This document shows positions 33,345-38,666 of a stretch of DNA of 38,666 nt, in pieces. Origin of the DNA: Prevotellaceae bacterium (GTDB lineage: Bacteria > Bacteroidota > Bacteroidia > Bacteroidales > Bacteroidaceae); NCBI GenBank assembly GCA_028726625.1, contig JAQYPT010000064.1, positions 1 to 38,666 on the forward strand, read 5' to 3'. The notes under the pieces were generated by a model. The model worked only from the letters and a program-made list of their open reading frames with translations, made no database searches and was not told the origin of the DNA. Made by a program: the position numbers and the translations under genes. Numbering within the stretch: the first letter of the stretch is position 1; each line of letters begins with the position of its first letter.

Positions 33345-34423
33345 AATATATCAAACATATCTTCTGTCTATTGACCCTGTTTCTGGTTCTTTCTCCAGCG
33401 ATGGCTGCTGACCAGGAAAAGGAAAATATTGACTTGGAGGAGATTTTGATGGGCCATATTAAAGACTCCTACGAGTGGCACATAACTGACTTTATGGGCA
33501 AGCCAATCGTGTTGCATCTGCCGGTTATCGTCAAAAGCTCGACAGGATGGCATGTCTTTTGCAGTAATGAATTTGCCCATGAACCCAATGAACAAGGTAA
33601 CAGGCCAGGTCCTTATGGTTTGTATATTGCAAATAACGAAGTACACGAGAATAAGATTTGCGAGATGGTGAATGGAGAAGAGGTTCGTCCTTTTGACATA
33701 TCTATCACCAAAACCGTCGTCATTCTGTTTATCAATGCCATTATCTTACTTCTGTGTATTCTCATTCCTTCTAGATGGTGTCGCAATCATAAGCCGAGTG
33801 ACCCTGCTCCTGGAGGATTCACGGGGATGGTGCACATGTTTGTCATGTCTGTATATGATGATGTAATTAAACCGACACTGGGTGAAGAAGCCGATAAGTA
33901 TGCTCCATATCTGTTGACCTGTTTTTTCTTCATCCTCATCTCTAACTTCATGGGTGTCATACCTTTTCCACCAGGAGGAGGTAACCTGACGGGGAACATC
34001 ACCTGTACTTTCTTCTTGGCTCTATGCACTTTCTTGGTAACGAACTTAACAGGAACGAAGGCATATTGGAAGGATATCTTCTGGCCAGATGTCCCCTTGT
34101 GGATGAAGGCACCGATTCCTTTGATGCCTTTTATTGAGTTTTTTGGAATCCTCACGAAGCCTTTGGCATTGATGATTCGATTGTTTGCCAACATGATGGC
34201 TGGCCATGCCATTGCCATATCGTTTGCATGCATCATCTTTATCATGTTTGCAATCAACCCAGTATCAGGTACTTTGATGACTGTCGTCAGCGTCCTGATG
34301 AGCATCTTCATGATGTTTCTGGAGCTGTTGGTTTGCTATATCCAAGCATTAGTGTTTACCATGTTGAGCGCAGTCTTTATCTCACTCGCCCATGTTAAGG
34401 AACACAAGGCATCTGTAGAATAG
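33341..34423 (+). CDS. atpB: ATP synthase Fo subunit a
   Basis: Subunit a forms the proton half-channels against the c-ring. The 360-aa chain is much longer than E. coli a (271 aa): it starts with a signal-like helix (KHIFCLLTLFLVLSPAMAAD) and a periplasmic domain of about 95 residues before the usual helices, starting near 125. The essential Arg is R280 in LMIRLFANMMAGHA. The extended N-terminus is common in Bacteroidetes. The start codon overlaps the stop of the preceding gene (ATGA), implying coupled translation. Confidence 0.94.
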   Translation: MKYIKHIFCLLTLFLVLSPAMAADQEKENIDLEEILMGHIKDSYEWHITDFMGKPIVLHLPVIVKSSTGWHVFCSNEFAHEPNEQGNRPGPYGLYIANNEVHENKICEMVNGEEVRPFDISITKTVVILFINAIILLLCILIPSRWCRNHKPSDPAPGGFTGMVHMFVMSVYDDVIKPTLGEEADKYAPYLLTCFFFILISNFMGVIPFPPGGGNLTGNITCTFFLALCTFLVTNLTGTKAYWKDIFWPDVPLWMKAPIPLMPFIEFFGILTKPLALMIRLFANMMAGHAIAISFACIIFIMFAINPVSGTLMTVVSVLMSIFMMFLELLVCYIQALVFTMLSAVFISLAHVKEHKASVE

Positions 34424-34466
34424 AAATTGAAATATATTAAAATAATAACTTAAAATTAAAACGACT

Positions 34467-34709
34467 ATGTTATCATTATTATTAGCAGCAGATGCTGTTG
34501 CAAAAGTAGGTGCCGCAATAGGCGGTGGTATATCTGTAATTGGCGCAGGTATCGGTATCGGACGTATTGGTGGTAATGCTATGGATGCCATGGCACGTCA
34601 GCCAGAGAAGATTGGTGACTTGCGTTCTTCCATGATCATTGCAGCCGCATTGATTGAAGGTGCAGCATTCCTTTCAATCATCATTGCCCTGCTAGCATTG
34701 TTTGTATAG
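34467..34709 (+). CDS. atpE: ATP synthase Fo subunit c
   Basis: The c-ring subunit, an 80-aa hairpin of two helices. Helix 1 carries the glycine-rich GAAIGGGISVIGAGIGIG, the polar loop is ARQPEK (43-48), and the ion-binding Glu64 sits in IIAAALIEGAAF. There is no Gln in helix 1 and no Ser/Thr directly after the Glu, so the sodium-binding signature is absent and proton coupling is expected. A perfect hairpin follows the gene. Confidence 0.95.
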   Translation: MLSLLLAADAVAKVGAAIGGGISVIGAGIGIGRIGGNAMDAMARQPEKIGDLRSSMIIAAALIEGAAFLSIIIALLALFV

Positions 34710-34718
34710 AGTTGAAAT

Positions 34719-34747
34719 AACAGATGGCAATTGTCTTGCCATCTGTT
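34719..34747 (+). promoter_or_regulatory. Intercistronic hairpin after atpE
   Basis: A perfect 12-bp stem (AACAGATGGCAA at 34719-34730 with 34736-34747) and a 5-base loop lie in the 88-base gap between atpE and atpF. No T run follows, so it is more likely an mRNA-stabilising or partial attenuation element that raises c-subunit yield. Confidence 0.6.
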
Positions 34748-34797
34748 GATGTAGAATATACACATTCAACTGATTAACAAGAAATTAATAATAGCTT

Positions 34798-35304
34798 ATG
34801 TCATTAATAACTCCTGATTTTGGATTGTTTTTCTGGATGGCCATCGTCTTTTTTATTGTATTGGCCATCTTATGGAAATGGGGCTTTCCAACGATTGTCA
34901 ATATGGTGAATAGCCGAAAGGAATTCATTGACGACAGCTTGAGAAAGGCCCATGAGGCCAATGAAAGACTAGCCAATATACAGAAAGAAGGCGAAGCCAT
35001 GCTCCAGAATGCGAGAGAAAAGCAAGCACAAATATTGAAAGATGCGGCGGAGACTCGCGATGAGATTGTTGTGAAAGCTCAGGAGAAAGCGACAAATGAA
35101 GGTTCAAGATTACTGAATGAGGCAAAAGCTGAAATAGAAGTAGAAAAGCAAAATGCCATTCGCGACATTCGCACACAGGTAGCTGAGATTTCCGTTCAGG
35201 TAGCAGAAAAGATTGTTCGCGAGAAACTTTCTTCGAATGAGAATCAAATGGAGCTAATCAACAAACTGCTGAATGACATTTCTGTTGGTAAACAAAACGA
35301 GTAA
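34798..35304 (+). CDS. atpF: ATP synthase Fo subunit b
   Basis: The peripheral stalk subunit, 168 aa. One membrane helix at about 9-29 (GLFFWMAIVFFIVLAILWKWGF) is followed by a long, highly charged helix (SRKEFIDDSLRKAHEANERL onward) that dimerises as a coiled coil and binds delta. Length is close to E. coli b (156 aa). The 88-base gap from atpE contains the hairpin; delta begins 6 bases after the stop. Confidence 0.94.
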   Translation: MSLITPDFGLFFWMAIVFFIVLAILWKWGFPTIVNMVNSRKEFIDDSLRKAHEANERLANIQKEGEAMLQNAREKQAQILKDAAETRDEIVVKAQEKATNEGSRLLNEAKAEIEVEKQNAIRDIRTQVAEISVQVAEKIVREKLSSNENQMELINKLLNDISVGKQNE

Positions 35305-35310
35305 AAGGAT

Positions 35311-35847
35311 ATGGCAGTAGGTGTAATATCAGTCAGATATGCGAGGGCGCTTTTAAAATGTGCGATGGAGCTGAACCTGGAAGACCAGGTTTATCAGGAG
35401 ATGATAACTCTTGCTGATCAATATAATCGTGTACCTGAACTGCGTTCTACAATAGACAATCCGATGCTTGATAAGGACAAAAAGCAAGCACTATTGCAAG
35501 CTGCTTGTGGGAAGAATCTCTCTGAATTGACAGAAAGGTTTATCCACTTGGTACTACACGAAGGCAGAGATAATGTCATGCAGATGATGGCTACATCTTA
35601 TATTACTCTTTATCGAAAACAGAAGAACATCATCAGTGGCCGATTGATTACTGCAACAACAGTCACGCCAGAGGTGGAGCAGAAAATGAAACAAATGGTT
35701 CAAAGCAAGTCTCAAGGTACGGTTGAGTTCCAAACAGAAGTCGACCCAGACATCATTGGAGGCTTTATCCTTGAATATGATTCTTACCGTATGGATGCAA
35801 GCGTTCAGACAAAGCTGGACAATATCCTGAAAGAGCTTAAGAAATAA
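35311..35847 (+). CDS. atpH: ATP synthase F1 subunit delta
   Basis: Delta caps F1 and joins it to the b stalk. The 178-aa sequence has the family N-terminal helical bundle ([22 protein letters not shown]) and the C-terminal signature [26 protein letters not shown] near 149-173. It lies 6 bases after atpF and 19 bases before atpA. Confidence 0.94.
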   Translation: MAVGVISVRYARALLKCAMELNLEDQVYQEMITLADQYNRVPELRSTIDNPMLDKDKKQALLQAACGKNLSELTERFIHLVLHEGRDNVMQMMATSYITLYRKQKNIISGRLITATTVTPEVEQKMKQMVQSKSQGTVEFQTEVDPDIIGGFILEYDSYRMDASVQTKLDNILKELKK

Positions 35848-35866
35848 ATTAAAAAGAAAAAATAAA

Positions 35867-37456
35867 ATGTCAGACAAAATAAAACCAAGCGAAGTGTCAG
35901 ACGTACTACTTCAACAACTAATAGGTGTCAGCTCGGACAATCAGTTTGAAGAAACTGGTACGGTACTTAACGTGGGGGATGGTGTGGCTCGCGTGTACGG
36001 TTTGCAGAATGCCGAAGCTAACGAGTTGCTCGAGTTTGAGAATGGCGTAATGGCCATTGTGATGAACTTGGAGGAAGATAACGTCGGTTGTATTCTTTTG
36101 GGATCATCATCCGCCATCAAGGAAGGAATGGTTGTGAAACGTACCCATCGCATCGCATCCATCCGCGTGAATGACAACATGCTTGGGCGTGTCATCAACC
36201 CTCTTGGTGAGGCTATTGACGGATTGGGCGAGCTCGATTTGACAGAATCGTTTGAAATGCCGCTGGATCGTAAAGCTCCGGGAGTGATTTACAGACAACC
36301 TGTGAAAGAGCCGCTGCAGACAGGATTGAAATCTGTTGACTCGATGATTCCAATTGGTAGAGGACAGCGTGAGTTGATTATTGGTGACCGCCAAACAGGT
36401 AAAACAGCCATTGCGGTTGACACCATTATCAACCAGAAGAGCTTTTATGATGCCGGTAAACCCGTATACTGTATTTACGTGGCAATCGGCCAAAAAGCAT
36501 CCACTGTTGCAAACCTTGTTCAGACATTAAAAGAACGTGGGGCTTTACCTTACTCCATCATCGTTTCTGCTACAGCCGCTGACCCAGCTGCCATGCAATA
36601 CTATGCGCCGTTTGCAGGCGCTGCCATCGGTGAGTATTTCCGCGATCGAGGAGAGTCAGCTTTGGTTGTATACGATGATTTGTCTAAACAAGCCGTTGCT
36701 TACCGCGAGATTTCACTGATTCTCCGCCGTCCTTCTGGACGTGAAGCTTATCCTGGCGATGTTTTTTATCTACATTCTAGATTGTTGGAACGGGCTGCTC
36801 GTATCAATGATCAGCAAGAGGTAGCCGAGCAGATGAACGACTTGCCCGAGTGTCTGGAGGGTCATGTTAAAGGTGGTGGTTCATTGACAGCCTTGCCAAT
36901 TATTGAAACCCAGGCAGACGATGTGTCAGCCTATATTCCCACCAATGTTATCTCTATTACAGACGGACAGATTTATCTTGAGTCCAATCTCTTCAATCAA
37001 GGTTTCCGACCTGCTGTCAACGTGGGTATCTCCGTGTCACGTGTCGGTGGTAGTGCTCAGATCAAGAGTATGAAAAAAGTTGCTGGAACTTTGAAAATTG
37101 ATCAAGCCCAGTATCGAGAGCTTGAAGCATTCTCCAAGTTCTCAAGTGATATGGATTCGGTAACAGCCATGACACTTGACCGAGGAAGAAAGAACAATCA
37201 GTTGTTGATACAACCACAATATAGTCCTGTTCCTGTGGGCGAGCAAGTTGCCATTCTATATTGTGGTGTTCATGGCTTGTTGCAAGATGTGCCAATTGAT
37301 GAAGTTCGAACATGCCAAGATACCTTTTTGGAAGCCATGCGCACCAAACATGCTGATGTACTGAAGGTTCTTGAGTCAGGCCAATTAACAGACGAAGCCA
37401 TTCAGACCATTGAGCAAACCATGAGCGAAGTGACAGCTTCTTATAAAGTTTCATAG
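35867..37456 (+). CDS. atpA: ATP synthase F1 subunit alpha
   Basis: The non-catalytic nucleotide-binding subunit, 529 aa (E. coli 513). N-terminal [20 protein letters not shown] forms the barrel, the P-loop is GDRQTGKTA at about 173-181, and the family signatures [31 protein letters not shown] and the arginine finger region [19 protein letters not shown] [14 protein letters not shown] (near 385-398) are intact. An unusually placed AEANELLEF segment near residue 45 is normal for the group. It ends 3 bases before atpG. Confidence 0.95.
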   Translation: MSDKIKPSEVSDVLLQQLIGVSSDNQFEETGTVLNVGDGVARVYGLQNAEANELLEFENGVMAIVMNLEEDNVGCILLGSSSAIKEGMVVKRTHRIASIRVNDNMLGRVINPLGEAIDGLGELDLTESFEMPLDRKAPGVIYRQPVKEPLQTGLKSVDSMIPIGRGQRELIIGDRQTGKTAIAVDTIINQKSFYDAGKPVYCIYVAIGQKASTVANLVQTLKERGALPYSIIVSATAADPAAMQYYAPFAGAAIGEYFRDRGESALVVYDDLSKQAVAYREISLILRRPSGREAYPGDVFYLHSRLLERAARINDQQEVAEQMNDLPECLEGHVKGGGSLTALPIIETQADDVSAYIPTNVISITDGQIYLESNLFNQGFRPAVNVGISVSRVGGSAQIKSMKKVAGTLKIDQAQYRELEAFSKFSSDMDSVTAMTLDRGRKNNQLLIQPQYSPVPVGEQVAILYCGVHGLLQDVPIDEVRTCQDTFLEAMRTKHADVLKVLESGQLTDEAIQTIEQTMSEVTASYKVS

Positions 37457-37459
37457 CCT

Positions 37460-38434
37460 ATGCCGTCACTCAAAGAGATAAAGACACGTATTGCCAGTGT
37501 CAAGAATACCCGAAAAATCACCAGTGCGATGAAGATGGTTGCATCCAGCAAACTTCATCATGCACAGGTCAGAGTAGAGAATATGCTCCCATACGAAAAT
37601 ATGTTGGAGCATATTCTTAAGTCATTTCTTATTTCTACACCAGATGCTGACACGCCATTTGATACCATACGCCCTAACTTGAAGCGCGTGGCATTGGTGG
37701 TTTTTTCTTCAAACAGCAGTCTATGCGGTAGTTTTAACATTAATGTGTTGAAAATGATGCAACAGGCTATTGAAGATTACCATCGTCTCGGAATTGACAA
37801 GGATAACATTATTATTTATCCTATTGGCCGAAAAGTTGCAGAACGTGTTGTAAAGATGGGGTATAAAACTGCTGGAAATTTCATTGAATTGGCTGATAAG
37901 CCTAATGCACAGACGTGCCAAAAGATTGCTCATGAAATTGCACAGAAGTTTCTAGACGGTGAGTATGACAAGGTTGAGATGATTTATCATCACTTTAAGA
38001 GTGTGGGTTCTCAGATTCTGACTCGTAAATCTTTCTTGCCCATTGACTTGTCAACGGAGATTGGATGGGGAAATGATCGTGATTTGAAATCTTCTTACAC
38101 AACGGCAAGGGCACAGGAGTACCTGAGAAGAAAGAACCTAAAGGTAGAACGAAAAGAGATAGATGCCCAGCCCTTGAATGACGACTTCATTGTAGAACCT
38201 GATATCAAGACTGTATTGGGCACCCTGATACCCAATCAATTACATCTCATGTTCTATACGGCATTGCTAGATAGCAACGCAAGTGAGCATGCCGCTCGAA
38301 TGGTCGCTATGCAGACAGCTACCGACAATGCAGATGACTTGCTTCGTTCACTCAATTTACAGTATAACAAGGGTAGACAGCAAGCCATTACAAACGAGTT
38401 GCTGGATATTGTTGGCGGTACTATTAATAACTAA
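37460..38434 (+). CDS. atpG: ATP synthase F1 subunit gamma
   Basis: The rotor shaft, 324 aa. The N-terminal helix MPSLKEIKTRIASVKNTRKITSAMKMVA and the C-terminal helix (EHAARMVAMQTATDNADDLL, ending NELLDIVGG) form the coiled coil inside the alpha-beta ring. The Rossmann-like middle part starts with RVALVVFSSNSSLCGSFN near 79. It is about 37 residues longer than E. coli gamma; the extra length lies around residues 195-240, as is usual in Bacteroidetes. It closes the operon, followed by a terminator 24 bases later. Confidence 0.94.
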   Translation: MPSLKEIKTRIASVKNTRKITSAMKMVASSKLHHAQVRVENMLPYENMLEHILKSFLISTPDADTPFDTIRPNLKRVALVVFSSNSSLCGSFNINVLKMMQQAIEDYHRLGIDKDNIIIYPIGRKVAERVVKMGYKTAGNFIELADKPNAQTCQKIAHEIAQKFLDGEYDKVEMIYHHFKSVGSQILTRKSFLPIDLSTEIGWGNDRDLKSSYTTARAQEYLRRKNLKVERKEIDAQPLNDDFIVEPDIKTVLGTLIPNQLHLMFYTALLDSNASEHAARMVAMQTATDNADDLLRSLNLQYNKGRQQAITNELLDIVGGTINN

Positions 38435-38458
38435 ACATTTTATGTAATTGAACAAAAT

Positions 38459-38499
38459 AGTTCGAGATGACACGATGATGTTATCTCGAACTTTTTTTG
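38459..38499 (+). terminator. Terminator of the ATP synthase operon
   Basis: A 14-bp stem (38459-38472 with 38479-38492, one G-U pair), with AGTTCGAGAT at its base, is followed by a T run to 38499. Confidence 0.88.
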
Positions 38500-38511
38500 T
38501 TCCTTTTTTTG

Positions 38512-38554
38512 TGTGTCAAAAGCATAGTGTCTTATACTGAAATAGCTTGACACA
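38512..38554. repeat. Inverted repeat, possibly the left end of an insertion sequence
   Basis: TGTGTCAA (38512-38519) and its complement TTGACACA (38547-38554) flank a short stretch just upstream of a transposase-like start. It may be a subterminal structure of the element; the true end cannot be fixed because the right end lies outside the window. Confidence 0.4.
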
Positions 38555-38582
38555 TAATCAAACTCAAAAAAAGTAAAAAAAC

Positions 38583-38666
38583 ATGACGAAATCAAGTAAA
38601 AGAAGAGAGTTTAGTGATGCGTTCAAGCTGCAAGTGTTAAGTGAATATTTTTCTGGCGGCGGTTCT
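38583..38666 (+). mobile_element. Transposase (helix-turn-helix, OrfA-like), 5' end only
   Basis: An ATG at 38583 opens a frame that runs out of the window after 28 codons: MTKSSKRREFSDAFKLQVLSE, then YFSGGGS. The pattern basic-x-FS-x-x-FK-x-x-V-x-x-x-x-GGS is the start of the helix-turn-helix domain of IS3-type OrfA and related transposases. It begins about 150 bases after the ATP synthase operon. Family and intactness cannot be judged from this fragment. Confidence 0.7.

Noticed and set aside
34467..34709. Sodium-driven c-ring
   Set aside because: Helix 1 lacks the Gln and helix 2 lacks the Glu-Ser/Thr pair of sodium-binding c subunits.

Overview
The window looks like chromosomal DNA of a Bacteroidales bacterium, most likely Prevotella or a close relative. 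The evidence is the repeated -7 promoter box TANNTTTG (sometimes with a TTTG-like -33 element 19-21 bp upstream), an RprX/RprY two-component pair, an EF-G paralogue of the Bacteroides EF-G2 type, and an ATP synthase operon in the order beta, epsilon, AtpI-like, a, c, b, delta, alpha, gamma. No rRNA, tRNA or CRISPR array was seen. All identities come from reading protein motifs by eye; no database search was run.

Layout. 1-1750: a decayed minus-strand cluster holding a TauE/SafE permease broken by a one-base frameshift and a GT39 (ArnT-like) glycosyltransferase whose N-terminus is fused by deletion to a frameshifted LAB_N lipid-A-type domain; its promoter still looks intact. 2190-5220: a 51-aa membrane peptide, a two-gene ThrE-type amino-acid exporter, a LysR regulator and a convergent Lrp/AsnC regulator, with a strong hairpin between the regulators. 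5217-6600: a 1.4 kb stretch without a convincing gene that ends in a good intrinsic terminator. 6600-15050: a DUF4738-like lipoprotein, then a tight run of a giant alpha-2-macroglobulin-like protein without a thioester motif, a DUF1573 protein and IspH. 15050-17110: an AACTCC-type repeat patch, TcdA and a divergent orphan FecCD permease, followed by a GC-rich palindrome.

17110-19270: an AT-rich island with a lipoprotein and a coupled 65-aa two-helix membrane protein behind a near-perfect promoter. This is the most foreign-looking part and the best candidate for an undescribed small system. 19270-23440: a lactonase-family beta-propeller, a UraA-type permease with an overlapping small membrane protein, and HemW. 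23500-28260: the EF-G2-like factor with degenerate GTPase motifs, then rprX and rprY. 28260-31000: a 22-nt tandem repeat, NhaD and PfkA. 31129-38434: the complete F1Fo ATP synthase operon, a terminator, and the beginning of an insertion sequence cut by the window edge.

Themes: several genes (fecCD, uraA, rprX) have a -7 box ending only 3-9 bases before the start codon, implying leaderless or nearly leaderless mRNAs. Energy and ion functions (ATP synthase, NhaD, PfkA) sit together. The mobile and decayed sequences are at the two window ends and around the AT-rich island.
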